Source: Raffaelea ambrosiae (taxonomy: Eukaryota; Ascomycota; Sordariomycetes; Ophiostomatales; Ophiostomataceae). From it: a stretch of DNA of 64,000 nt. The notes below the pieces were generated by a model, which did not search any database, was not told where the DNA came from, and was given only the letters and a program-made list of their open reading frames with translations. Shown one piece after another: positions 10,501-22,937 of this stretch. Both the position numbers and the translations under genes were made by a program. Numbering within the stretch: the first letter of the stretch is position 1; every line of letters begins with the position of its first letter. Location of the stretch: positions 124,001 to 188,000 of the forward strand of contig PCDI01000014.1 of NCBI GenBank assembly GCA_002778195.1. Direction: 5' to 3'.

Positions 10501-13007
10501 GGCTGTTGACGACGAGTCCTGAGGGACTTGGACAGAGTTATCAAATCACCACCTCGGTGGTGGCAATCGAGAAAGCTTTCAGCAAGCCGCTGGCTCTCCA
10601 GCCAATTGTTTCGCCGAGGACAGCGGTTGCAAACTCGGACATGGACAGCTTAACTAACGACCACAGTGGGAAAAGTGCCGCACCAAAAAGCACACCCAAT
10701 GACATGGTTCACTACTGTACTTACTAACTAGTCCAAAAACAGGGCGCCTGACACCGGCTGTCATTTGGTCCTCGGCGCCTCGCAGTATGATGTGTCGTAA
10801 TTGTACGAGTACACACAAACTTGAAGGACTGGTTGGTAACAATTAGAAAAAACAAGGAATTTATTTTCGACTGCCTGTGAACTCATCCCAACGAGTTTTG
10901 GCGGCGGGCGTACCCGTCAGTCTGTCTCACACGGAGCCAGGCTAGATGATTCGTCTTCACACCGCCAAACGCCCGAAACTTTCGAATGTGGAACTGGAGC
11001 AGAGAGCCTGTCTGACGTTTTCGCGTCCCGCTCAGGAGTATGAGCCCCAGGGAGGCTAGTGGACCCACGACCGTCACGGCCAAGCGTATGTCTCTTTCAA
11101 ACCGAATTTCGCCATGGCGGCACTGATATGACGAGGAATATGACGAGCTAAGAGTTCGTGCCGTCTCTTGGTACTTTGGGAGCTGTGGGCCGCAAAGGCA
11201 ACCAGGCCACTGGGATTCTGGAAGCGGGCCAATGCAAACCTTCGACTAAAGAAAAGGCATTTGCAAATTCACCTGAAGGGGTGGTACAGTCAAGTAGGTG
11301 AGGGCAAGCCGATGTTGTCGACAGAAATGTATGGTCTTTCTACGGCGTCTCGTCTCATGACGATATACCAAAGAGGAACAGAGCCGAGGCACTCCAGGTG
11401 CTGCTTGTTTTGGGCGAGTTGGTCTCAAATACCACAACATGAAATGTAGCCATTTTTTGGGCACGTATGCCGAAGTCTCATGCCCACATGAATAGGACTG
11501 CCAATAGGATGTGCTCGCCGGCAAGCCATTTCCTCATGAAGATGACCGGCAAACAATTTTTGAGAGGTGGCAGGCAGGAAACATCAAGCAACTTATATGA
11601 GATCAATTTAAGACATATTTGTGGAAGCCGCAATGCTCAGACCAGTGCCTATCGCCATCTGCCTCGTCTCCGCATTAACTGTTGTTTATTATTGAGCAAA
11701 TCCGGGAGCACAACACACCTTCTCTCGATGGATAGACTTGGTATGTGTTTGCCTGGTTTCTGTCGCTGTCGACAGCAGTTCACGTACCCAGTGGAACTTG
11801 AATACACACGTCTGGGGCGAAACCGTGCATCTAGAAGGGGGGGGGGGGGGGGTCAGATTGCGACCGCCAAATTGAAACCTTCTTCTTGCACCCATCGTAT
11901 GCCGTCCTTTGTATTTTCAGCAACATGGGCAGGCGCAGGTAACTATTGAAAGTCCGGTAGGTGGTCTCCCGAAGTATGGCTGCCGATTTAGTGGCGAGGT
12001 GGCAGACTTGAACAGCACGGGGTTTCGTGATCCATCATACGTCGGACTTACAGCATCTTGATATAGCTAATGCACAGCTGCCCTTTTCTGAATACCGTCA
12101 AAAGGAAAGAAAAAAGAAATTTCCTTATCAAGACTTGAATCCAAAGTAATTTGAGTTTCTATAGATGCTAAACTCCTCTCTCTACCCAATACCTTCACCT
12201 GTGTCCGGCAAACATCTTCAGGTTTTAAATAGACGTAGCCTCGTCAGTCTGTAGGAGTCAGGAAAACAGCATGGTGAAGGAATCAAGACTGGTGAGATGT
12301 ATTACCGGACAAAGGAAGCTCCCCGCCTTTGCCTTGTTTTCTTTTGACACCAAACCCCTCATTCAGCGCCTTAATCAACACGACGCTGTGACTTGATGGT
12401 GTCTCCCAACTCTGCCTGAAAAGACTTGGCCAATTTGTTTGTTCTCGAATATTCACCATTATCAAAAGCATCTGGATGTATGATTGCAGAATCAGGAGAT
12501 TCAATGGTATGCCCAAGACTAACATTTGCAAGTACCAAGCAATGTTGAGGGGGTGCTATTGCAAAGAGGCATGGAAAAGCAGGAACAGAAAGGGTACAAG
12601 AACAAGTGGTAACCCTCTTCGAGTCTATTTATATTCATTTGCAAAAAAGCACCGCAACACTGAATACCACTGTATCATGTTGGCATGCCAGTTGCCGCGA
12701 TCTCGTAGCGAGCAAATGAACAAACCCAATATCATGTCACTTTCTGCATCCGAACTCCTCATTTGGTGACAATACACTGCTTGCCTTGACTGTTGCAAAT
12801 AACACAGTATGCGGAGGGGGAAAGACAGCAAAGTTTTTCCCGAACAGACAACCCCCTTCTCGTGTGCCTAGGAGTGACTGCGTATAAAGAGTATGCTTGC
12901 CCAACAGTAGGATCGTGCAATTTGCCAGCCATGTTATCTTATTTTTTCAACACATTTGTTTTCGGTCACACTTCAACCCTTTTCCTGCGAATACACAATC
13001 AGAAAAC
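10501..13007. other. Intergenic region upstream of the zinc-cluster gene and the GH7 pseudogene
   Basis: About 2.5 kb without a recognisable gene. It contains a run of 16 G (11837-11852) and a TATA-box-like TATAAA at 12883-12888, about 120 bp before the GH7 ATG. Short ORFs look random. Confidence 0.5.
12883..12888 (+). promoter_or_regulatory. TATA box of the GH7 pseudogene
   Basis: TATAAA, about 120 bp upstream of the former start codon at 13008, is a spacing common in strongly expressed fungal cellulase genes. It fits an ancestral promoter that outlived the reading frame. Confidence 0.4.
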
Positions 13008-14581
13008 ATGTATGCAAACGTTGCCCGAGTTGTCTCGTCCACTCTGCTGGCAGCTTCGGTTGTCCATGGCCAAGGTGTCGGCACCCAGCAGACCGAGACC
13101 CACCCCAAGATAACCTTTCAAAAGTGCACTGGGCAAGGCAGCTGCACGAATCAGAAGGGGGAAGTGGTCATTGATGCCAATTGGCGCTGGGTGCATGACA
13201 AGAACGGCTATTCAAACCGTTACACAGACAACAAATGGAACGACACGGTTTGTGCAGACAGTGACTCGTGCGTCTCTAACTTGTGTCGTAGATGGCGCTG
13301 ATTACACAAAGCCAAACGGAGCATCCACGTTTGGCAATGCCTTGACACTCAAATTCGTTACAAAGGGAGAACATGCAACCAACATCGGCTCTCGGATGTA
13401 TTTGATGGCCAGTCCTAGCAAGTATGCCATGTTTACGCTTCTGGGCAACGAGTTCGCCTTTGACGTAAACTTGTCCAAATTGCCTGTAAGTGAGAAGAAA
13501 CATGATAGATTCATGATATGCCTTACTTTCATCGAAACAAGCTAACAAATGTCAGTGTGGTCTCAATGGCGCTGTGTATCTCGATGGACGAGGACGGCGG
13601 TATGAGCAAGTATTTCGCCAAGTATGGAACTGGAGAGACCTCAATTTTATTGATGGAAAGGCAAAACCGGGTTCTCATCTGTCTACGCAAAGATATCTTA
13701 CTCACCTCGGTTTTGTTAAGCCAATGTGGAGGGCTGTAAACCGTCGTCCAACGACAACAACGCAGGCGTGGGCAATATGGGCTCCTGCTGTGCTGAAATG
13801 GACATATGGGAAGCCAATAGCATGGGCATGGCATACACACCGCACCCTTGTAAAAACAGCGAGCAGCATGAGTGCACTGGTGACGACTGCGGTGGAACAT
13901 ACTCGGCTGCGCGTTATGCTGGCGATTGACCTGGATGGCTGCGACTTCAACCCGTATCGCATGGGCGTGCATGACTTTTATGGGCCAAGCAAGACAGTCG
14001 ACACCACCAAGAAATTCAACATCATCATGCAGTTTCTGGGGTCGGGAACTACTCTCACTGAAATCAAGCAGTTCTACGTCCAGGATGGAAAAAAGATTCC
14101 GCTGCCAAACACGACGTGGCCTGGCTTGGAAGGCAACTCGGTGACACCTGACTTCTGCAAGAAGCAAAAGGTGGTGTTTGGAGACACCGACCGCTTCAAT
14201 GACATGGGTGGATTCGACACTATGGCGCAGGCCCTGGCCAAGCCGACGGTTCTGGTGCTGTCTCTGTGGGATGATGTAAGTGTCCATGATCTGTGAAGCA
14301 AGCAAAGGCCTGGTTTTGACGTTGCAGCACTACTCCAACATGCTCTGACTTGTCTTGACCTATCCGACTGATGCAGACCCCTCATCGCCCGGCAAGAGGC
14401 GTGGTGCCTGTGATACCACAAGTGGTGTACCCAAGGACGTGGAGTCCAAAAATGCGTATGTGCCGGACGGGGTTGTGATCATTTCGTTGATACTTTTTGA
14501 CTGACTTTTGACAGGGATGCCACGGTCATCTATTCAGTTATCAAGGCCGGCCCCATCGATTCGACATATACTGCTTCTTAG
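13008..14581 (+). pseudogene. GH7 cellobiohydrolase (CBH1 type), degenerate
   Basis: A former secreted reducing-end cellobiohydrolase. The signal peptide ('MYANVARVVSSTLLAAS...') and mature start 'GTQQTETHPK' are intact, as is 'IDANWRWVH'. Pieces of the GH7 fold then appear in different frames, including the catalytic 'EMDIWEAN' (about 13795) and 'DGCDFNPYRMG'. Lesions seen: a one-base insertion near 13281 leading to a stop at 13299; frame disruption near 13580; loss of the short Cys-containing stretch after 'KYGTG' near 13640; a two-base loss giving TGA at 13927; and a TGG-to-TGA change at 14346. Introns 13486-13555, 14276-14327 and 14456-14514 keep good splice sites. There is no cellulose-binding module. 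Inactivation looks recent because the residues between the breaks are well conserved. Confidence 0.88.
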
Positions 14582-16394
14582 ACGATGGTCTGTTTCCAAA
14601 AAGTGCGTATTTCGTGGTTCAAGACTCTGGTTGCGACAGAGCCATTTTTGCTACGAGTAGTTCAAAGCTTGCTCTTGGTTCACATTGGATGCAAATATCT
14701 ACTTGTCACCTGCCACTTGCCACTTGCCACTTTCCGGCTTGCTGGGGTTGGCCGGATATTCAAGAACAAAATACAGAACTTGGCACACCCTTTTCCCCTC
14801 TTTTTGCTTTTCTTATTTCGCCCCATGTGTGCAGTTGATTTCGTCGCATTCGCAACCTTTGAGCAACGCATGGGTGGCTTCTCGAAATCTCACTTGCAGA
14901 AGTACAAACACGCGCCAAGAAGCAGGCGCAAGAAAAAAATGTGCGAAAACAAGAGGTAACGCAATTCGTCGAGCTGTCTACGACTGGGCAAGTTCTGTGC
15001 GCGACTTCCCGTGTCCGCGCCCTGGATGTCGTCTTTCATGGAAGCGACAACAAGCACGCCGCCCTGTTTCCATTTTCTGGTCCGTCTTCCTTTCTGATGT
15101 CGGTTCTCTTGTTTGTTCACCTTCCCCATAGCAACTTATGCGCTGCCTGTTGAAATGCTCGATAGAGCCGAGTTTTGCTCGTGTTCTTTTCTTCTGGAAC
15201 AAGTACTCTTCGCTGAGGGAAAAGAAAACCGGGGAACTCCAGGTGTCGGGTAGTCGGGCAGCGTTCCGGTAGCTACAGGCTCTACAGGAGCGGATGGCGG
15301 TGAAGGGTGTGGGGGCTTGGTGGTTTCGAAAGTGAACAGAACTTTGGGGCGCTCTAGCGCTCCCCGCAGGCGATCACTTACAACGTACACAACATGGACG
15401 CTAGTGATTCTCGATCTGGGTGTATCGGGGGGGGGGTGGCGGGGGGCAGAGTCGATTTTGAAGCTGCGGTTTGGCGTCCAAAATGGCTTGTTGAGCAGCA
15501 CAAAATCAGCAACAAGAATGAGGCAGAAAATGAGTCAGTCTAGACGGCGAAATGCGAGAACCAGTCGACGGAAGAGAAGTGGGTCGCGGGTCGTTCTGGC
15601 CGCTCACGGAAGGTGCGATACACGGCTGGACTCCCGCACGTGAAGCACCCTGCATGGAAAGAACGACAGGTGAGCGGCCAGCACAGGAATAGAATATTGC
15701 ATCCCGTGACACTAGGCAGAATTGACTATTATGATGGATAAATCGGGGTTCGTTTTTTTCTTTTCAGTTCAAAGCATAGAGAGGGTTTTTTTTTAAATAA
15801 AAAAAAATTGGTCGAAATAGCAGCAGCTTACTAGCCAATCTCAGAGTTCCCGATTTTTCTTCTTTTGCATTTAGCCAATTAAGCTCACAGGTCCACAAGG
15901 TGTGCCAGAAACTGTTTTGCCCGGCCGGAATCAAGCTCTGGTGCGAAGTCGCGAACTGATAGCTAATGGGGGCTTCCGTGAGGCACACACCGGGAGTTGG
16001 TGGAGACGGCCTGCCGTCCTGTCACTTTAAGTCTCCTCGCCTTGGATCTACCCCCCACGGCTGTTGGTCTTGTAGAATCTGTCTGTCCCTGCGGTCGGCA
16101 AGCGAGTTCTTATTACATATAGATGCGTTCTCTGGCTTCAGATTCTGTCCCGTCTGTTTGGGCTTGCTTTGTCTGCTCTTGTTTTTGGGCCTATATATTG
16201 TTGTCTTTTTCTTCCAGTACTCTGGTGATGGTTTTCATTGGTGGACCAAGGCTCAAGTCCTCTCCAAAGATAGGTTGAAGATTTCAACCCTTCATACACA
16301 ACCTCCCCGTTGATCAACTATCTTTTTCCAACCTAAATTGGCTTCGTGTTAGCTTGACCTTTGGTACCATTTCTTCATACTGTCTTCTGCCACC
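14582..16394. other. Intergenic between GH7 pseudogene and GH94 gene
   Basis: No gene recognised. It contains a short tandem 'CTTGCCA'-type repeat around 14704-14730, a G-run near 15430, and a TATATA at 16193-16198 about 200 bp before the GH94 start, followed by a pyrimidine-rich leader. Confidence 0.45.
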
Positions 16395-18824
16395 ATGTCA
16401 AATGCAGCAACATATCTGTTGGGCCCATCCTCTTCGGGGGATCGATATGACCTCAACAGCCCGACAGCTATGCCAAAAGCGGCTGGTTTCCTTTGGAACA
16501 AGAAGATGATGGTCCAAGCTACTTGTCGTGGCTATTCCACTGCTCAGTTTATGCAGCCCGAGCCTGCAAAGTACTCTCATGCTCCAAATCTCGAGGCAAA
16601 GACATTCATGCAGCCAGAACAGAGCTACTACACCGACCACCCAGGCCGCTTCGTCTACATTCAAGACACTGATAGCGGTGACCTGTTCTCTGCACCCTAC
16701 GAGCCTGTCAGAAAGCCGCTGGACAATTTCGTCTTTTCTGCGGGAAAGAGCGACTTGAAATGGACTTCAGAATACCGCGGCCTTGAAGTCGAGATGACAC
16801 TCGGACTGCCGACAGAGGATGTAGTGGAGCTGTGGACTCTCCGGATTACCAATACGTCCAACACGCAACGGCATGTCTCTGTTACGCCGTATTTTGTTAT
16901 CGGCTGCATGTCATGGATGAACCAGTCCGCAGAGTATCATGCCGACCTAAACGGAATCATTGCTTCCAGCATCACACCATACCAGAAAGTTGAAGACTAT
17001 TTTAAAAATAAGGCTCTCCAGCTCAAAGACAAAACCTACTTTCTGTGCGAGACGGCACCTGATTCGTGGGAAACTGTCCTCGACTTCTTCCAGGGCGAGG
17101 GTGGTCTCCAGGCTCCATCTGCCATTGTCGACGCGGACAAGTTGGGCTGTCACGACTCACGATACGAAACGCCCGTCGCCACAGTCCAGTATCGGCCTAC
17201 TTTGGCAGCAGGCCAATCCCAGGAGTATCGGTTTGTGTTTGGGCCGGCTTACGACGAAGACGAAGTGAAGCTGGTGCGCGAAAAGTATCTCAGCAAAGAG
17301 GCCTTTTTCCGCGCCGCCAAAGACTACGCTCGTTACATCGATGCTGGCAGCGGCTGCTTGCAGATCGAGACCCCCGACAAGGAGCTGGACAATTTTGTCA
17401 ACAACTGGCTTGCACGGCAGGTGTACTACCATGGAGGTGTCAACCGCTTGACCACCGATCCTCAAACGCGAAATTATCTTCAGGACAACATGGGTATGGC
17501 GTATGTTCAGCCTGAGCGACTTCGGTACGCCCTTCTCAAATCGCTATCTCAGCAAGAGAAGACAGGGTCGATGCCAGACGGAATCATCCTTGTCGACGGC
17601 GCAGAGCTGAAATATATTAACCAAGTGCCGCACACAGACCACTGTGTTTGGCTGCCAATTGCCATGGACTCGTATCTGGCCGAAACCGGAGACTTTGCGA
17701 TTCTGGACGAGCCAGTTATGGACGGCCACGGCGCCAGCTTTACTGTCTTCGAGCGTATTAGCCGAGCAATGGAGTGGCTATTGAAGAGCCGTGATGAACG
17801 AGGCCTGAGCTACATTGCCCAGGGTGACTGGTGTGACCCCATGAATATGGTGGGCTACAAAGGCAAAGGCGTGTCAGGCTGGCTAACAGTGGCCACTGGA
17901 TATGCTTTGAATCTGTGGGCCGAGATATGTGAACAATCAGGGAAAGGCGGAAACAAGGAGGACCCCAAAACCGCGAAAGACCAGGCAGCCCACTGTCGCA
18001 AGGCAGCCATAGAAGTGAATGCTGCGGCAAACAAATACATGTGGGATGGGGACTGGTTTGCGCGCGGCATCACAGACGATGGTGTCATCTTTGGCACTAA
18101 GAAGGATGCTGCCGGTCGTATCTGGCTCAACCCACAAGCCTGGTCCATTCTCAGCGGCGCTGCCAGTGTCACGCAGAGGGAACTCATGCTGCCGGAAATA
18201 GACAAACAGCTGGGAACCCCTTACGGAGTGGCCATGTATGCGCCGCCATTCACGGCCATGCGGGAAGATGTTGGCCGCGTGACGCAAAAGTTCGCCGGCA
18301 GTGCGGAGAACGGCGCCGTGTACAACCACGCTGCCATTTTCTATGTACACGCGCTGTACAGCCTGGGTGGCAGCCAAGCGGACAGGGCATTTACGGCACT
18401 GCGCCAGATGATCCCCGGGCCGTCGGAGGAAGACTACTTGCAACGCGGCCAGCTGCCTGTGTACATTCCCAACTACTACCGCGGCGCATACCACCTCTAC
18501 CCGCGCACGGCTGGCCGGTCCAGCCAGCTCTTCAACACGGGGACGGTTTCTTGGGTCTACCGCTGTGTCATCGAGGGGCTGTGCGGCCTCCGGGGTGATC
18601 CGCAAGGGCTTCGCATTGCACCACAGCTGCCGTCGTCGTGGCAGGCTATCAAGGTGACCCGTCAATTCCGCGGTGCAACATTCGAGGTGGATATTCGTCG
18701 CTCGCGGGACGTGGACACGACTCGTGTTAGGCTTGACGGCCAGTCTTCGTTTTTGCCAGAGCCGCTTATCACGGACATCGCTGCGGGCTCGACGTTGCGC
18801 GTGACTGTTCTCGTCCCTCGATAG
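16395..18824 (+). CDS. GH94 phosphorylase, cellobionic acid phosphorylase-like
   Basis: Intronless, 809 aa, start in a strong CACCATG context. GH94 enzymes phosphorolyse beta-glucosides; the fungal group typified in Neurospora splits cellobionic acid with phosphate into glucose 1-phosphate and gluconic acid. The N-terminal beta-sandwich ('RFVYIQDTDSGDLFSAPYEP') leads into an (alpha/alpha)6 barrel ('NYLQDNMGMAYVQPERLR', 'TDHCVWLP'). The general acid is expected in 'GDWCDPMNMVG', with D478 and D481 matching the DWxD signature (second Asp catalytic in cellobiose phosphorylase). There is no signal peptide, so it is probably cytosolic. It would use the aldonic acid made when LPMO or cellobiose dehydrogenase oxidises cellulose, which suits its place next to a cellulase relic. 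Another GH94 specificity cannot be excluded. Confidence 0.82.
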   Translation: MSNAATYLLGPSSSGDRYDLNSPTAMPKAAGFLWNKKMMVQATCRGYSTAQFMQPEPAKYSHAPNLEAKTFMQPEQSYYTDHPGRFVYIQDTDSGDLFSAPYEPVRKPLDNFVFSAGKSDLKWTSEYRGLEVEMTLGLPTEDVVELWTLRITNTSNTQRHVSVTPYFVIGCMSWMNQSAEYHADLNGIIASSITPYQKVEDYFKNKALQLKDKTYFLCETAPDSWETVLDFFQGEGGLQAPSAIVDADKLGCHDSRYETPVATVQYRPTLAAGQSQEYRFVFGPAYDEDEVKLVREKYLSKEAFFRAAKDYARYIDAGSGCLQIETPDKELDNFVNNWLARQVYYHGGVNRLTTDPQTRNYLQDNMGMAYVQPERLRYALLKSLSQQEKTGSMPDGIILVDGAELKYINQVPHTDHCVWLPIAMDSYLAETGDFAILDEPVMDGHGASFTVFERISRAMEWLLKSRDERGLSYIAQGDWCDPMNMVGYKGKGVSGWLTVATGYALNLWAEICEQSGKGGNKEDPKTAKDQAAHCRKAAIEVNAAANKYMWDGDWFARGITDDGVIFGTKKDAAGRIWLNPQAWSILSGAASVTQRELMLPEIDKQLGTPYGVAMYAPPFTAMREDVGRVTQKFAGSAENGAVYNHAAIFYVHALYSLGGSQADRAFTALRQMIPGPSEEDYLQRGQLPVYIPNYYRGAYHLYPRTAGRSSQLFNTGTVSWVYRCVIEGLCGLRGDPQGLRIAPQLPSSWQAIKVTRQFRGATFEVDIRRSRDVDTTRVRLDGQSSFLPEPLITDIAAGSTLRVTVLVPR

Positions 18825-20101
18825 GAGGATAAGTCTACTTTCGTGGTAGATCTTCGCGTTTGTTAGGGATAGGTTGGTTGTGAGACATCAAAAAACTTTC
18901 GAGGGCTCGACATTCATGTATTTAGCTGCTAGACTAATAGTTACAGCTTAGATTGTGGGCGGCATGCTTTGACAGCCGAAATCCTTTTGGTCATGACTTC
19001 GTTGGCTTTCCGTGCTCCTCTCCTTTTCTGGTCTGACGCCCTGCCCAGTTCCATCGGCGCCGTTCAGGCGCAGTGGACGTGTCTGGTGTCGTCGAAGCTG
19101 CCCGTCTTGATGGAGACGAAGAAGAGGAGGAGTGAATGACTTCAGTTGGCCGACCTGCACGCTCTGTCAGGGTCATCCGCTGATGGGTGTCGGCTGCGCC
19201 GTCTTGGACTCACGAATATTTCCGGCTCCACCAATGCCATATCCACGGCGCTGGCGGTCTTGCTTGGTCGACCCGCCCACGTCCGTTCCAGTCCTTCTGG
19301 AAGAGTGGCCCCCCCTTATGCGATCACCCAATGCCCCCAGTGTGCGAATCCCGGCGTATCTGTCATAATATTTCCGCCTTGGATGGGCACTGTCGCTTGC
19401 TGGGGGGCTCTGCACTGCGGGTGTTGTCACAGCTGTGGATGTTGTTCTGCCTGGCGACACGCTGCGGACCAGCACCAGCTGGCCCTGGACGCGCACCTGG
19501 TGGTACTTCCTCTCGGTTGATGGCGGCAGCAGGTAGTTTGTATCCAGGTCATGGTCGTCGCCACGCCCGTAGCCAGGGTCGTGTTTGTCGCGCTCATCTC
19601 TAATGGTCAAGGACTGAGGCGTCACGGGCATTGTAGCCTTGTTGCTGAATTGATCGACAAAGAAGCAGCCGCTGGTGGTAGAGGGCTCGGTGCACTAACG
19701 ATGCTCTCCTCGACAGCAACTTCCAGGGGCGGGTGGACAACGACTTGGCCCTGTATTGAGGTTGAACGCGTTCTTGCCATCTCACAATGGCCACCTCCAT
19801 CGCGCGAATGATCTACGTCTGCCAAACGCATTGTGGGGGATGCGCACGGCCGTCTTGGAAATGAAGCCCCCTGGCTCCCCGCCCATTGCCAAACCTTAAT
19901 GAACGTGTGGAGATGCTGACCTCATTTCACGTTTGTTGGTACTCTGCTGGCCCCTACTTGGCAATTTCGATGTACTCGTACTCGTACTTTGTCACTATTT
20001 TCCTGGCTCAGATAGGTGGCACGGTGGAGACAACCTCGTTCTTACTGACACAAGCAGATTGTGTTTGTTTTTCTTTCTTGGGCTTGTTCTTCCTGGTCTT
20101 T
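18825..20101. other. Intergenic, with a doubtful minus-strand coding stretch
   Basis: About 1.3 kb downstream of the GH94 gene. The only coding-like signal is the minus-strand open stretch at 19173-19690, listed separately. Nothing else is recognisable. Confidence 0.4.
19173..19690 (-). CDS. Doubtful hypothetical protein fragment
   Basis: A minus-strand frame open from about 19690 to the stop at 19173. It contains a charged, non-repetitive stretch ('RDERDKHDPGYGRGDDHDLD') followed by a Ser/Thr/Pro/Arg-rich tail that looks disordered. An overlapping frame upstream is also open, so a frameshift or a missed intron near 19645-19690 is possible. I recognise no family, start codon or splice structure. 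It may be a relic or chance. Confidence 0.2.
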
Positions 20102-22874
20102 CTATGTGTCCACAGCTTTACTTTTAAAGAACGCGCGCATAGTGGACATCATGTCAGACAAGCCCCTGTCCTCGCTGCCTTTCTCCAACCCGTTCATAAT
20201 CCATGCTGGCAGCTTGCTGCGAATGCGGTCCGTGGCAAACCGCCGGTCTGCCAAGACAATGGATGCGTAGTCATTGCGGTGGCGGATGGCTCTGCCAATA
20301 CTCTGGTTGACCGCCCGCATGCATGCGTTTTCGTAGAACTCGCTGGCCGCCTGTTTGCCAGCAGCACCACCAACCTTGGACTGAATGTACTCCATCCGGG
20401 CTTTCCAGTCTGCAGAGTGAAGGTTGGGAAACGGCAGGCCAACAATGACAACACACCGTCCCAGCCGGTCCGCAAAGTTGATGCCCTCGCTCATCTTGCC
20501 CCCAACAACACTCAGGAGGAGTGCGCCGGTGGTGGAAGTCTGCTTGCCTCCATTGTTGCTTGTTTTGTCGCCTAAAATTGCTTCGCTGTAGGATTCGAGG
20601 ACCTCGTCGCTGGAACCGCCCTTTGTCTCGCGAAAGACAGCCTTCTTTGTCTGCAGTCTGTCCCAGAGGGAGGCTCCAGTGATCGCCGAAATAGCCTGCC
20701 AGTTCTCTACAACCTCGTCCAGGTATCCGTAGCTGGGAAAGAAGACCACGACGCCGTCTGGCACAACCGTGCACAGATTCAGTAAGGCCATGCCGAGATC
20801 ACGCACCATTGTCTGGTTGCTCCGTTTCTGGAAGCTGAAGTCAAGAGCCCCAGACGCGTCGGCGGACGACCGGTCTCTGCCTTTTGCGGGTCGCATGGCT
20901 GCTAGTGTCCATACACACAGGTTCGAAGCTGGAATAACATGCCCACAACTGAGGGTGGAAATCTTGTCCAGCGGGTGGTTGGGAAAGAGATGCGTGAGGT
21001 AGTCCGAGAAGGGCGACATTGTTCCACCTGCTAAAATCACGGCCCTGGCCGACGAAGCAATAGACGAGAATGCGTGTGTTGGCGATAGCAGAAGATATGA
21101 GAGCTTCATGTCGGGACCAGACCCGGCAGCCACTGCTGGCTGCTTGTCATAGAATATGCGGCCCTCGTCACTGAGGTTGGTCAGGGCGAGCAGGAAAGAG
21201 ACGAGCGTGTGCAGCACCGGTGTTACTGGCCTTCGCTGCCCACTGTCGTTCTCCTGGTCCTCGATGTACGAATAATAGCCCTCGACTTTAAATGCCAGCT
21301 TCGACTCCTGTATGTATTTGACAAGCCCAAAGAGGTTGACCTGGTCGGCACCCTTGTGCTTGAGCAGGGACGATGGATCAACAATGCCTTGGGCACTTTC
21401 TGTCTTGAGCGTCGTAGCCATCCACTCGCTCAGTCCCTGGATGACTCGGCCAAGCTGGCCGACCATCACCCGGTTCTCTCCCTTGAGTTTCTTGCCGAAG
21501 CGCCGCACATACACCTCAAGCAGTTGTCGTGCCCTGCGCAGCTCCGTCAAACTTATGGCTGCCGCATAGACGCTGGCCACAGCGTCCATGATATTGTGTG
21601 CCTCGTCGATGATTACCACGCTGTCTTTCAAGTTGATTCCCAGCGCCTCTCGGGCGTCTTTCTGGAGAAGTAGTGGGTAGGGGAGAGTAATGATTTCTGC
21701 GCCAGGTACAGCCGCGCGGGACGCATAGTAGGGGCAGACCTTGAGGGTTTTTCCGAGTTGAAACAGGTCTTCAATGTCTGGTAATGTGGCAAGAGCGGTG
21801 TCTCGGAAATCCTGCGTGGCCGCCCGATTCTCCTCTCTCAGGACGTATGGACAGCCGCCTGCTTCGGTGCTGCTGTCTCGGCTTTTCTTGGGTTTATGTA
21901 GCTCTGCGCAGCGGTCATTGATCGCTGCGACTGAGCCTAGACGTGACACCGCTGGGTTGATGCAGAGCCGTTGCCGCGATGATAATGGGACATGCTTGAC
22001 TGGTTCTGGCCCAAGGCTTGCATCGTCGCCGCTATCTTGTTGGCAGGATTGCGGAAGTGATGACGGAAACGAGGGCCGCCTCAGCTCGGCAATGAACTGC
22101 GTTAACTGTGAGTGTGTTCTCGAAGTGTAAAAGATCTGATTTTCGTCAGCACACTTCTAGTCCAAGGAAAACAGAGTAGCTGATACTGACCTTCACGTTG
22201 CCCTGATCGTCCTCGTCCTCATCCTCGTCATTCTTGCCAAGATTGGCCTTTCCCGTTCCCCGTTCCACAAGAGCACGGGTCTCCTTGGACAGCCACGAAA
22301 GCGAATCCTCCTTGCTGGATGCATCACGATCACCCAGTAGAAATTCGGCGTCTTCATCCTCTTCCCTGCCACTGCCATCCGGCATTCCTCTTGCTCTAGC
22401 GAGCGTTGGCTCGCCCACGCGTCTTCGCTTGACACCCCGAGAATGCCGCTCCTCGCTCTCCCGTTTTCGTACTGCCGCAAGCCGAGCTTCACGACGCTCC
22501 CATTTTCGCTGCAGCTCCGTCCGTCGCTGCCGAAGCATCTGGTCCACCACCCAGTCTGGCTCGTCGAGGAATTTCTCCCGGGTGGTTTGGACGCTGGCTT
22601 CAAAACGGCCGCGTTCGAACTGGCGAAGCCAGGTCATCGCCGCACATATGAGCGACAGCGATTTTCCCGTTCCTGTGGGACTCTCCAATATGCCAATTTG
22701 TCCGTTTCCTTGCTGCAATACGTCGTACACCGTTTTCATGAACTGCATCTGGACGCTATAGGGCGTGTATGGGTGGTTAAACTTGTCCGCCGCCGCACCC
22801 GGCTGAGACCGAGCGGCGGCATGACTCTCAGAGTCGCCAATGCTGCCGTCCTTGTCTATTGAAGTCGCCGGCAT
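20102..22874 (-). CDS. chl1: CHL1/DDX11-type ATP-dependent DNA helicase
   Basis: A superfamily 2 Fe-S helicase (XPD/FANCJ group) for sister chromatid cohesion and lagging-strand replication, nuclear. Exons 22191-22874 and 20102-22135 (GT-AG intron 22136-22190, 55 bp) give 905 aa. Walker A is 'SPTGTGKS' (about residues 65-72), the Walker B/DEAH box is 'VVIIDEAHN' (about 405), and the spaced cysteines before it ('RLCINP', 'DRCAEL', 'GGCPYV', 'KVCPYY') fit the 4Fe-4S domain. Late helicase motifs 'GGKMSEGINF' and 'QSIGRAIRHRNDYA' are intact. Splicing restores 'VKIFYTSRTHSQL', typical of Chl1. The ATG at 22874 is the first in frame. Between 22938 and 22995 upstream lie three ACGCGN hexamers, suggesting G1/S control. 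Confidence 0.93.
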
Positions 22875-22937
22875 TGTTGCATCGCTCTGTCGTCTTGTTC
22901 TGGGTTGTCGCCTCCCTGCCAAAGCGGCGGTGATTTG

